DNA from: Scatophagus argus
Lineage: Eukaryota; Chordata; Actinopteri; Scatophagidae
Length of the DNA: 64,000 bases
NCBI RefSeq assembly: GCF_020382885.2
Contig: NC_058513.1
Span: 5,905,408 to 5,969,407 of the forward strand
Direction: 5' to 3'
The notes beneath the pieces were generated by a model, which saw only the letters and a list, made by a program, of their open reading frames with translations, ran no database searches and was not told where the DNA came from. This document shows, in pieces, positions 52,201 through 63,148 of the stretch (position 1 is its first letter; each line of letters starts with the position of its first letter). Position numbers and translations under genes: made by a program.

Positions 52201-55200
52201 TTTCTCTCCTTATTCTTTCCATCACATTCATTCAGCAGCATCAGCCTGAAAGTGCAAGTACATTTTGCTGTCACTCCTGTGAGGCTGTCAATCACGCAAG
52301 CAGAGCAGTTTTCTGTCTCTTCAACAGCAAGCAGAGGCGTGTGGTGCATCACTTATGGTTGTTAAAATACATAGATACGTTCATGGACCCAAAGCACTAC
52401 TTTGTGGTTGTATAGAGAAAGAAAAACATTCCTTTCTGAATGGAGAACCAAACTGGAGCATGCAGAAAGATAGCTATAGTTAAAGGAAAAAACAGCAAAA
52501 TATAATTTGTGAACAGGTTTTGCACGTGAACATATGATCAAATGTTTTTGGTTAGCAGTCAAGACATTTTAACATTAACTGGAAGATAATGTGAGTTCTA
52601 CAAATGAGAACCACATTGAGCGTCTACTTGAAATATAGAATTTTATTTTTACCCAGTATGGTATTTACTTCCTTGCGCAATGATTTCCATCAGTTTTTAA
52701 ATATTAATATAAACATGTTGATATGCAGTGTCTCTATCATGTCCACACGAAAAGAGCAACATTTCTGTAATTGAGTCCCTACCTTGTTCATCGCTCCAGG
52801 TTGCGGGCCTCTCATTCCCGCCTGGCCCCCAGCTCCCTGCTGTTGTAGGGTCTCAGCCAACAGGTTACTGTTGCCACCCATTCCCTGATTCCCAAAGCCC
52901 ATCCTCGGAGAGCCATTCATCACCTGGCTCCCAATCATGCCTGGCTGCTGCTGTCCATTATTGCCTTTCTGCTGCGGTCCCAACAAGGCCCTGTTAATTC
53001 CGCCCATCATTCCAGTTGCAGCATTCTGTTGCTGCTGCATCATGTTAGCCTGCTGCTGAGGAGAGAGGTGCTGCTGTCCCTGGCCCATCATCTGCGGAGG
53101 CCCCTGACCAGGAGATGCCTTCATGTTTGCCAAATGTTGGCCCATGGCGGGGTTGCCTCCTGGGCTGCCCATGGCTCCTTGGTGTCCTTGCTGGGTTGAG
53201 GTTGGTGCCCCTGAACGCAAAAGCTCGGACAGCTGTTTGTGCTTGGCTACCGCATCCTGACCTCCGCCAACACCTCCAGGACCCCCTCCAGGGACAAGCC
53301 CAAGACCCATACCCCCTGCCCCTCCACTGCCTCCTCCAGGACCCAACCCTGCAGATCCTGCTCCCAGTGTGGTGTGCAACTGGCTGAGGTCCCCACCATT
53401 GATCAGTCCTGATTCATTAGAGCTGATGAGCTCGTCTGGGAGATCATGCTCCAAGTCAAACAGCGAGCTGTATTCTAAAAAGGAAAAGAAATGCAAAGTT
53501 TAGGGGGGATATAATGAGATGGGAGACAAAGCAGGGAAATTGTGAGGAGCAAAAAGGGCCACAGCCATGTTAAGCTGGGATAATCCTTCATTTTTCAGCA
53601 TGACTGAGTGAAAATGCATTTGCATGCTTGACATTAAAAACTGATAAAAGCTGTTTAGAGGTGTATGACCAATTTTCTCTCATCAGAATAACACAGCATC
53701 AAACAAATGATCACTAAAATACAGGTGAGATCACTAAACTACAAGTGAGATTCAGAGAACTTGTGGGTGTGTCTGTGCGTGTCGAGCTGCCACCACAAGC
53801 ATATATGGCAACAGACACCCACATGGTTTGTTCCTTTCACAAGGAATCCCTGACCAGCATGTCTCTCTACCAACTTCTGTGGCATTACTTCTGTAAAATG
53901 GTCAATCTGTCACCTTGTACAATCCTATCTTTGCAACATGTTGAATCACTTCACTCACCCTGTCAGTCTGTATCCACCAAATTCTACAATGCACAGTTTA
54001 GGCAGTCACAAAATATACATGATGTATATTTTTCTATCTTTAAGATCATGACCAACATGGAGCATATACTTCCAAATTTCTCAAAATACATTATCTAATT
54101 TATTGGCATTCTTAATTTCTGTTCTCAGTATAAATCTATGCATTTTCTGTAAGGTACCACATACCACCTATTTTTTGAAGTTACAAGACATTTATTCATT
54201 GCAGATCACAAATGTGTTTGGTTTTTATTCCCACACCTTTTTCATTTTGATAAATTGTGACTATTGTTGTGTATTGTGTAATTTGAAGTTGCAACTTTTA
54301 ATCCGAAAATCAAGCAATTAAGTCATAGAGAATCATAACAACTATAAACAGCAAGTAGCAGTGTCACAAATAATCAAAGAACAATAACTCTGAGAGTAAT
54401 AAATTATGTCCCTTATATACCGTTCGTTTTCTTCAAAGCACTTCCCTGATTCTCAAAATGTATCATGTAAGGTAACGTAAATGTGTGCAACGTCTGCCGT
54501 TGAAGCCCCTTTCCACGGGTCATGACTGACCCTCGGAACTGTAGTTTAGCGAACAACAACATAATGCTGCTGTTCATGTTAAAATGATTGAGTGAAAGAT
54601 GCAGTATCGAAATATAACAGACGATTTCGTGCTTGGAGCAGTATTTGCTTGCTAACTTGACTTGCTGGTTATATCGCAGTGGCTGGGCATGGCGCTGTCC
54701 ATGCTCCACAGTTTTGTTCGCAGGCCACTATTCCAGCTGCTGTCACACGCCGTCCACTAAACACACACCAACAATGGCAAATTAAGCTCGACAATCAGTC
54801 GGACCCGTAGGCCTAAATTTAGCTATCCCACAAGGCTATCCCCACCACCATTGGCAACCTCTGATTTCAGTAACGCTGTCAACGGTAGCTAACGTTAGTA
54901 GGGAATGGGTCCGAGTTATGATGGGGCAGATTGTTTGAGACGTTAGAAGCTTAAAACTCGAATAACAGAAAAGGGCTAGCTGTAATTAACTGTCAATTTG
55001 GCAAAGCTGAAAAACACGAAAAACTTTAACACAAGTTGGCTTGGCACCGAGCTTATTACCAGTCCGGCTAAAGTAGCCATTAAACACGGGACCGTCAGTG
55101 GAGTACCCGCATTCAGTTAGCTTGCCTAGCGTTAGCCGAGTGGCTAGCAGAGCTACCTCCGGCTAAAATGGCTGTTAGCATGCGAGCTAGCTGGGGGGGA

Positions 55201-55470
55201 GCTCTTATTCACGTCCGACACACACTCACTACTAGCAAGCTAACATTAGCAAGCTACGACAAAAACAGAGGAGTAATCCCGCGTCTTCTTTCTGTTTTAA
55301 GTAAACCCAAGCTACCAAAAAACAACAAACTTAACGAGTAACATCGTAACAAATAATATCATAAAACAATACTTACCATTTCCATCGCTGGCGGAGGTGG
55401 AAAGTGCCGGAGAGGAGAGTTTAGGCCTCTTGGCTGAAGGCGGGCCAGAGTCCAGAACGTTCTCGGCCAT
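33203..55470 (-). CDS. ep300: EP300 (p300) histone acetyltransferase and transcriptional co-activator, complete
   Basis: p300 acetylates histones and bridges transcription factors. All 31 coding exons were read (minus strand): 55470-55377, 53474-52783, 50641-50462, 50342-50012, 49431-49318, 48968-48729, 48431-48326, 48116-47991, 47111-46994, 46637-46496, 45992-45918, 45629-45544, 45383-45231, 44852-44367, 44173-43765, 43580-43462, 43161-43098, 42785-42610, 41406-41318, 40168-40088, 39767-39711, 39613-39536, 39426-39359, 38908-38758, 38394-38248, 38137-38024, 37898-37733, 37555-37388, 37231-37070, 36844-36563 and 36406-33203. The sum is 8478 nt, or 2825 residues; human has 2414 and also 31 exons. 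Domains by approximate residue: TAZ1 370-470, KIX 608-690, bromodomain 1118-1235, RING/PHD-like 1240-1360, HAT 1361-1758, ZZ 1735-1790, TAZ2 1796-1895, NCBD 2283-2330. HAT landmarks [19 protein letters not shown] and QEWYKKML are intact. [20 protein letters not shown] favours EP300 over CREBBP; the teleost a/b paralogue was not resolved. Confidence 0.96.
34211..34282 (-). repeat. Polyglutamine run of 24 residues (CAG/CAA) in ep300 exon 31
   Basis: The run lies between RRHL and MGNHGQ, downstream of the NCBD. It is encoded by CAG blocks at both ends with a CAA-rich middle, so it is not a pure CAG tract. A shorter Q-rich stretch lies at about 34366-34400. Human p300 has only a short Q run in the equivalent place (from memory). 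Confidence 0.93.
47586..47822. repeat. hAT-like miniature element in an ep300 intron
   Basis: The stretch holds AATTAGTCAATAAATCAATA at one end and TTAATCGATAATGAAAATAA followed by GTTGCAGTTGCAGGC at the other. The core GGAATGTTGGTTGGA and TGTGATGAGCATTTTT is shared with 15880-16043. It resembles the common teleost AGGGCTGCAACTA-type element. Boundaries are approximate. Confidence 0.6.
51307..51332. repeat. (TA)n microsatellite in an ep300 intron
   Basis: A pure TA dinucleotide run of about 26 bp lies in the large intron between the exons at 52783-53474 and 50462-50641. The rest of that intron (50642-52782) holds only AT-rich sequence that I could not assign. Confidence 0.9.
53475..55376 (-). 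other. ep300 intron 1
   Basis: The intron joins the first coding exon to the 692-nt second exon. Its 5' part (about 54700-55376) repeats the GCTAGC/GTTAGC motif often, a habit of teleost CpG-island flanks. Open frames in it show no conserved protein pattern. No repeat family was recognised. Confidence 0.5.
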
Positions 55471-55860
55471 ATTTTTTCGAAATAAAAATATATAAAGTAT
55501 CCACAATTGCAGACGTTTTCACGCCCTTAGAAGCTCATTCCTCTTCGTTTCCAATACTGCGACTTTTCCCCCTCCTTTCGGGGTACTAAGAGGGGGAAAG
55601 TCCCGTGTACAAATTACTCCTCTTTCCCTAGGTTCGCCTCTCGATTTCAGCCTCGGCGTATATCAACCCCCCTCCCTCCCTCGTCGGATTTTTTGTTCTT
55701 TATAAATTTCTGCCAGTGGAGGAGGAGGGGGTCGGTGAAAGTAAAGAGGGAGACACACGCAGCGGCTTCCCTCTAAACTTACACAGCCTCTTCGTATGTA
55801 AATAAACTGTGCCCGGGTCTCTCTCCCATGGTTGCATCCGTCATTTCAACCTCCTTTCCA
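55471..55860 (-). promoter_or_regulatory. ep300 5' UTR and promoter region
   Basis: The stretch upstream of the ep300 start is pyrimidine- and G-rich with several CpGs. An inverted repeat pairs GACTTTTCCCCC (55561-55572) with GGGGGAAAGTC (55592-55602). Each arm resembles a Rel/NF-kB half-palindrome. A short upstream open frame (minus strand, ending near 55779) may lie in the leader. The transcription start was not located. Confidence 0.45.
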
Positions 55861-58409
55861 GCGGAGTCTGGATGGAGATAATGTCGGGCAGAAAAGGCTT
55901 GTTTGCCTGCGAAGTGATGATGGTGGTGCTGCTGGTGGCAGCGGGTAAGGATGAGGGGATGTAATAAATAAAAAAATAATAAAGCTGACACATGTGCAGC
56001 TGTATTGGTTAATAAAGTAGCCTATTACGCTTTTTCGCAGGGCCGTGCATGTAAAGGGGAAAAAAAGTTAGTCATGAAATCATGCAGCAACCTAAACTTG
56101 CCTCTTATGTTTTGGTGAGCTCTTGCAAAGATTGTAGTGGGATTATGTGAGTTATTTTAAATGTATGTAATCTAAGTGCTAATCACTTTTGCAGTCAGTA
56201 AAATTAGCAAATTAAACATTTACAATGCTGTGTAAGGTAGGTTCATGAACACTGAAAATTGCATGCTTATCTGGAAAGATTTGGTAGAACTTGATTATTC
56301 AGTAATTGGTATTCACTAAATAAATTATTCAGATTTGTTTGCTTTCTCATGGGCAAACCGGTGGCGGCTCCATGTGCATATATATTTAAATCTTCTGTTA
56401 AACCTTGTAGAATACAGTTTCCTCAGCCTGTCCCAGTGTTGACTCTGGCTCCATGACCAGTCTCACCTGTTAAGCCAGCAGTAAAAAAATGTTCTTCGCA
56501 TCTTGTTCTTGCACTGTAATATTCATCAACCTTTGCTCTGTCACTTCTTACTGTTAATTCAGCTTTCGAAAGTAAATTTGCTGCTTGAGTCTCAGCTTAA
56601 TTTTCTTCTCTTATGGAATAATGTTCAGAGTCGTTCCGCAGTCTTTCCCACTAGACTTCCAACTGCAAGGCAATGACCAGTTTAAAAAGCCAACACTTAC
56701 CTCTGAGCCTACACTACACAGGAACTATTACAGTGTACACTGCTTGATATAGTAACTGTAACTGCCTTCATTCTCAGTGTTATTCAAACAGGCATTCACT
56801 CCTCAGTGTTATAATGTTTCCCTAAGCTTTAACTTTTAGATTAAATTTGAAAAATCCACATTGCAGGACAGTGTCACATTTACTGTATATCCTTTATCTG
56901 CTTGTATTACAAATACTTTGAATTGATATTGTGCTTAGATTGAACAGTCAAATTGTAGATAATTACATCAAATCAAAACATGTAGATGTATTGCAATGCA
57001 GCATGATTGGTGTTTTAAAACTTCATGACCTGCACCAGAATTTAGAAGTTTTGTGAATCTAAAATGTGTTTGGCCACTTAGTATTCTGTATGACTTGCCA
57101 GTGGGACAAAAGCAGTTTGTAAAAACAGAAAACAAATGTGTTTGCCGTCAGCGGTGGGAAAGAGTGGGATTTTACGGCTAGATGTGCACAATGAGGAGTA
57201 AAGGACTTAAACGTAAACTGTAGATCTTTCTAAACAACTTATTAAATGGCCTGTGGGGTGGATAAAATAAACACTCCACATGGTAATTATTTTAGAAAAC
57301 AAGGGCTTCCATCACTGTTTTTTTTCTCAGCATTTTATTTACTGCACCAAATCCCCCTCTTTAATATACAGGTGACAATACTTTTTAAAGTGAACTCAAT
57401 GAACACTGCAAAAACTGACTGAAAATACTTCTAACTGAAAAATGCTATTGAACATGTTGTGGGTTTTATGATTTTAAAAATAACTTTTTGTTCTCAGTAC
57501 AGGACTGCAAGTCACCATCAGTCCTCTGTCCGCATGTTTTGGTTTCCAACAGATTACGACTAATTTTACTATTTTACTATACTATTTTGCAAGGTTACAA
57601 ATACATTGAATTGCTATATAAATGGGTTCCACTGTGTGTAAATGAAGGCTTCACTAAAGCTGCCAAACCATTTAGTTGCCACAACTATGAGACACTATGA
57701 GACCCTTGGGGACAGGACCATAAGTGCATACATTATACTGGAAATCAAACCTTGGCAATGTACTAGATTTCATGCCCAGTCATAAGAAGGCCATGGCTGG
57801 ATTAACCCACTAGGGGGCCTCAGGGTAAAAATCTTTGCCCCCCAACTCTAATACATCTTAATACATCTTACAACCTCTTACATCAAAAAGAATGGAAAGA
57901 GGGGCTTCCAATGTGTCACAATGAGAAATAACTGAATACTACTTGAATGCCAAGGGTGGAAACATTTATTAAAGCTTCAACTCTGCATATATGACTACAC
58001 ATTTACTAGACACGCATTCTTTAAATGTGGCATAAAGTTAATAGGTGGTTATAAAGTGTTTAAATGGTGTGCATTTAAGCAAATTATGTCAAGCTAATGG
58101 ACGCACTATGAACCTGTGGCCTTCATAGTCCTGCAGTGGTTGCTGCTTCTGCCAAGTCAGTAATACAGCTTTGACCAGAAACCACACATGTAAACATGAA
58201 TACTTCTCTATTTGTATTTATTGCTTCATACATACACCGACAGAACCAAAAACTCAAAGTGTCTACCTTTTGAAGAGGCAATGCATGATATATTAACTTA
58301 TACCGAAGCTTATGATATTCGATAGTTGTTGAGGCCGCAGTTGAGTATAGTTGTGCCAGAAGTCACTAAATCCACAATAGGCAAGTATGATGAGATCTTA
58401 GTACAATTA
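55861..58409. other. Intergenic spacer upstream of ep300
   Basis: AT-rich sequence without coding pattern. A short stretch near 57785-57840 (GGCTGGATTAACCCACTAGG) looks like a dispersed repeat fragment, but I cannot name it. Nothing else was recognised. Confidence 0.4.
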
Positions 58410-58748
58410 TCCATCCATCCATTTTCTATACCGCTTATCCGTCAGGGTCGCGGGGGAGCTGGAGCCTATCCCAGCTGACTACGGGCGAGAGGCGGGGTAC
58501 ACCCTGGACTGGTCGCCAGTCAATTGCAGGGCCAACACACAAAGACAGACAACCACTCACTCTCACACTCACACCTAGGGGCAATTTAGAGTAACCAATT
58601 AACCTAATGTGCATGTTTTTGGTATTGTGGGAGGAAGCCGGAGTACCCGGAGAAAACCCACGCAGGCATAGGGAGAACATGCAGACTCCACATAGAAGGA
58701 ACCTGGAACCCTCTTGCTATGAGGTGACAGTGCTAACCACTGCACCAC
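58410..58748 (-). mobile_element. tRNA-derived SINE, second copy, with target-site duplication and damaged B-box
   Basis: This is the same family and orientation as 30416-30778. The 12-bp flanks TTAGTACAATTA (58398-58409) and TTAGTATAATTA (58749-58760) are a target-site duplication with one mismatch. Relative to the first copy, 17 bp covering most of the B-box are missing, and the tRNA-like 5' end is shortened by several bases. The A-box-like part and the GGAT tail remain. Confidence 0.9.
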
Positions 58749-58760
58749 TTAGTATAATTA

Positions 58761-60240
58761 GATAAAGTTAATGAATAAAGAAGTATTTTATTTAATTGGA
58801 TTAAAAATTCAAAAAAAAAGAACAAGAAGAAGAACAAAGAAACAGAGGGCTCTGATAAAGACCTAACATTAAGTTAGTTTCTCAATGTGTGTTTGTACTG
58901 CACCATTGCTTTCAATGCCACCTGAAGAGGAACAATTCACTCAAAGAGGGAGGCCAGATTTATTTGTGATTCTTTGAAATAACTGGAAGACTAATACATT
59001 TGTCTTTGGCCTACTGTAACAGGCACATCTGAGTCTACAGCTACCAGGCTGTGGTAATCACATGGCCCATGCATACCACAGGTAGCCGACCATGCATCAG
59101 ATGGTGCTTAAGATATTTAGAAAACTTTGCATTAGAGTGAGAAATATGGGATTCTGTTTATTATAGAGAAAGAAATTTTCTGTTTTCATTTTCCAGAAAA
59201 TCTTAACAAACATTGAAGGCCATTCACATACACACTGCTTATGATCAATATGTCACACTTGCAAATGGAAGCAAATCACATTACTCTCATTTGCAGTGCT
59301 TTACCAGAATATGTGTTGTGTATATACATGTGTATATGCGTACATATTCTTGTAGTTTCCTGTTTTATGTATGCACATGTGTATATCTAAACTGTGCTTT
59401 GTAATTCTCAGTGAAAAGGTTTCAGACGTGTACTGATAACATACAATGATTTTCAAAATGTACGCATTCACAGGGCAAAATAAGAAAATTACTTTGTTAA
59501 CAGTTAACATTGCATGTGCATAATAAAGCGTCATCAATGGTCAGTCATTTTGGCAGAAATGTTTTGTTTTTTTTTTGGCTGATGTGATATTTCATTTTAA
59601 AGCCTTTATGGGTTTATATCATGACAGATTGATATTATTGTGGATCCCTCAACAGAACCATAGTCAATGTTATTATTCACTGGATAAAATAAGAAAACTA
59701 CTTTGTCTGTCGTTAATATTGTGCCATTTTCTACGGTGAAAAAGGGCCTAAACTTCATATGATAAAGGTCCAGTCTATTTTTCTATCACATGAATTACAG
59801 AAACATGTCGGAAGCACAACTGAGAATTTTTACTTGCTTATGAAATAAGTTTCAGTTTCTCAGTTAGTCTTTTTTGAAAATTTTCAGTTAAGTTTTTGCT
59901 CTAACTTATCATTATTAAGTTAATTGCACATTTTTGTCTTCTGTTGGTGCCATGGGTAACAGTTTTGGAGTAATTCTAGTTCTTGGATTTATATGTAGTA
60001 CAACTGTGTATTGGCAAGAATCTGGTCCTAGAGTATGTATTACAACAGAGAGGTTATGGTTCAATATATTGCCATATATTGCAATATCTACAGATAAGCA
60101 AAGCGATATATTGTTTTATAGGCCTGTGTTCTTTGCGTTTACACTGGTGATATGTGCTTACTTCTTCTTCTCTCCTGTTGTCTTCCTGTTAAGTTGAAGT
60201 GAAAGAGACAAGCAGCTGCAGAAACATTGTGACACAGCTA
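58761..60240. other. Intergenic spacer
   Basis: Only AT-rich sequence is seen. The open frame at 59934-60197 contains two hydrophobic stretches but has no recognised similarity or splice context and is not called a gene. Confidence 0.4.
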
Positions 60241-60242
60241 TA

Positions 60243-60595
60243 GCTGTCACGGTTTAAACACAACACAAAATAAACCACAGCCACAAATACTTGCTTCAAG
60301 TCACCGGTTAGATTCCCCCACCGGACGGGCAGGAAAAATTTGGGTGTGGTGGAATGATTAATGCTGATGTGCCCTTGAGCAAGGCACTAACCCCCCCAAT
60401 ATGCTCCTTGGGCGCTTGACGCTGCCCACTGCTCCTGTGTGTGTTTCACTGCATGTAATTTGCCGGGTGTTGCATGTGTGTGTTCAACTAAGGATGGGTC
60501 AAATGCAGAAGACGAATTCAGTGTGTGTATGTAAAAATATACATACTGTCAACAAAAGCTGATTCTTCTTCTTCATCATCTTCTTCTTCCAAGAC
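60243..60595 (+). repeat. Second SINE-like family with TTC-rich tail
   Basis: A B-box-like GGTTAGATTCCC is followed by CCCTTGAGCAAGGCACTAA, then by GGATGGGTCAAATGCAGAAG, and the unit closes with a TTCTTCTTC tail. This word order is familiar from a widespread teleost interspersed repeat, probably tRNA-related. Ends are approximate and no target-site duplication was confirmed. Confidence 0.65.
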
Positions 60596-61379
60596 AGAAA
60601 AGTTTGTATCCCAAAGCCTCAACCTTAAAGTTGCAGTGTTTTTTAAACTTTTTAGTATGAAAGTACTTGATGATCACAGAGGGAGGTTTTTTTTTCTTAA
60701 AGCCCAATGGTGAGGCTAAACAGGCAGAGATTGTCTTGAGGGGGTCGCCTCGTAAAAAAAACAGAAAATACCCAACTCATTTACATCTGGTGGAAACGAA
60801 TATGCGCAACAAATTTCATCGCAATTTAGATTTTGATATTTTGAATTTGGAAAAGTTGGCCTCAGTGTGGAACCAGAGGAAAGGTGTGAGCACCATTAAT
60901 ATCCACAGCAATAGATTAAATAAATAAGATTAAATAGAAATCCTGCCATCAGATTTGGGGAACAGCTTGGCATACACAACTGTTAATGGATGGGACATTT
61001 TGACCTGATGATGGTACAAAAGGAAAGGTCCCAGGGTTGACAAAATTAAAGTGGGTGAACAGAACTATGAAAGCCAAATGTCAGCGCTGATCTAGTGTTT
61101 CAAATATCTTGCTGCACACTACTGTTGTGGACAGACCAACTAACTAACATTGTTTCTCTTATGGCTTGTCTTCAGTAGGACAAAAAGAGCAAGATTGGTT
61201 CAGCAAGGACTCCATAATTATCAAACAGCATTTTATCAGACAAGGAAACGCAATCAATAAAACGTTTCCTGTTACATCCGCTACATATGTGTACTGCTTT
61301 CAATTTTCTCCGTAGTGAATCAAGCCAACGTCTACTTTTATACCTGTACATTAATTCATTTATGGTTATGAGCGCCACT

Positions 61380-62270
61380 GGTCGGTGTCCTCTTGCAATT
61401 CTGCTAAAAACTTCAATTCCCATGATGCCATGAAGACGTAACTACTGTGATGTCAAAGGTAAGCGACCACAACACAGTGCCGGGGTGGGGGGACATGCGA
61501 AGTTGTAGCAGAGGAGAAGTGCTATGGATTTAGTTTAACATTTTGTATCTGTAGTTTTGCAGTTGTATGAGGAATTTCACTGTATGTTCAGATACTATTA
61601 TTGTAATTGTGATTGTGTGGGCCTTGCAAGCGGCCAGTAAAACTAATACCAAACGCATTGCTGCTTCACAATTGGACGAATTAGCACTAACACCAATTAG
61701 CTTGCATGTACAGCAGCATATGAGCAAGTCACATTGTGTTTATGTTGTGACCGGCTAGCCTGTTAAACCTGTTAGCTCATAAGAGTAAGTAAAGTGTATC
61801 TTTCATGCCAGGCCTGATAAGGACAAATGTTTGTAACTTCTGTTTGTTGAAGTTTGTCTTGCCTAGAAATAAACGTTTCGTTGTTTAATAGGCATGTGTC
61901 GATTGCTGATATCGACTATTTATGACAAAATCACATATCGAAAACGAATCATATCAAATAATTATTATTATTGAAGACTAAGTCATTCAGCACAGAGATT
62001 ATGTAAATTGTCATTGAGCTCTGCCTGCATCTACCCTGAATGATTAACTTTTTTATTACCGGTATCTTTGTGTTCAGATCGGTGTTACGTTAAAGTAAAT
62101 GTTACAGAATGTATTTTTTGTGGTAGAATTTGAAAATTGTCTGCTGGTTGTAACATGCAATCATTCATTTCCTCTGCAGAGAACAACTCAAACTACGAAA
62201 GGATGAACTGACTGTAGATCCTGCTTTGTACTCTGAGCCTCTGTTGGTCCTCTTGTGAGCAGAACACAGG
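61380..62270 (+). promoter_or_regulatory. Promoter region and leader of the THAP-l3mbtl2 gene
   Basis: A 20-bp sequence at 61410-61429 (ACTTCAATTCCCATGATGCC) matches the ZNF143/THAP11 promoter motif ACTACAATTCCCAGAATGC closely. A modestly GC-rich stretch follows at 61475-61500. A TTTCCTCTGCAG acceptor at 62179 begins the exon that contains the start codon at 62271. The upstream non-coding exon was not pinned down. Confidence 0.5.
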
Positions 62271-63148
62271 ATGCCCTACCACTGTGTGGCCTATGGATGT
62301 GGCAAAACTGCAGAAGATGGTGTGACGCTTTTTAAATTCCCCAAGGACCCTGAGGAGTTTCGCAAATGGGAGAAGCAGGTTCAGCGCACCCGCTCCCAGT
62401 GGGTCGCCACTCCCAACTCATACCTCTGCAGCGAGCATTTTGGCAAGGAGTACTTTGAGCCCAAACCATTCACAGGCACTCTGAAGCTGAGGCCAGGAGC
62501 TGCTCCTACAGTCTTTGTCCGTCCTCACTGTCAGTCCTGCAGCGGAGTGGGCTGTAGTAAGTGCCTGCCTACTATACAACAGCGGGGTGTTACAGCTGAA
62601 CCAAAAGAGCTTAGTGTAAGTTTTGGTTAAGTTATGATCATGGAAATTTCCCTGCAGAGAGAAAGCCAGAGTTTCTGTCATTCTGAGATGCTTTCAACAA
62701 GCCTCTTAGTTGTTTACATGTATGGTGTAAAATAATAGTCATGTTCATGCTTTTAATTTACAAGTCTGTTTTTCTTTCTTTCTTTTTACAGGCAGAATAC
62801 GATGAAATGGTGTCCATTCCATTCCAGCCATCTGGGGATACTGATAACGAAGAACATTTGACAGGAGGAGGGGTGAAACCCAAAGAAAAAAACCGAGAAG
62901 AACGACCAGGTGAAGAGACGAGAGAACAAAGATTAACAGACTGTTTGTTCCTTTAAAGTTTGATAAAGACAGTCAAAATTCTTCACAAAACACGTGATTT
63001 ATTTGTCTTTACAGTGGTGTGTGAGATGTGTGGCAGCACTGGCAATATCAGCACCTTCTTTTCAAAAACCAAACGTTTCTGCAGTGCATCCTGTTCACGG
63101 TCCTATTCATCAAACTCCAAGAAGTCCTCCATACTGGCACGTCTGCAG
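62271..63148 (+). CDS. l3mbtl2: L3MBTL2 with an N-terminal THAP domain; 5' part only (runs off the window)
   Basis: L3MBTL2 is an MBT-repeat repressor of the PRC1.6 complex. Three coding exons are visible: 62271-62615 (phase 0), 62792-62909 (phase 1) and 63015-63148 (phase 0), making 199 codons. Exon 3 encodes the FCS-type zinc finger and flank, CEMCG ... FFSKTKRFCSASCSRSYSSN then SKKSSILARLQ, almost identical to human L3MBTL2. Exon 1 encodes a full THAP domain: Cys5, Cys10, Trp33, Cys53, His56 and a PTVF box at 79-82. Four further cysteines (87, 90, 95, 98) follow. Human L3MBTL2, as I recall it, starts with an acidic segment and has no THAP. Continuous frame and matching phases support one transcript. 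The MBT repeats must lie beyond 64000. Confidence 0.85.

Noticed and set aside
59934-60197. 87-codon frame with two hydrophobic segments
   Set aside because: It is AT-rich, lacks a plausible promoter, splice sites or known similarity, and hydrophobic frames are expected by chance in T-rich DNA.
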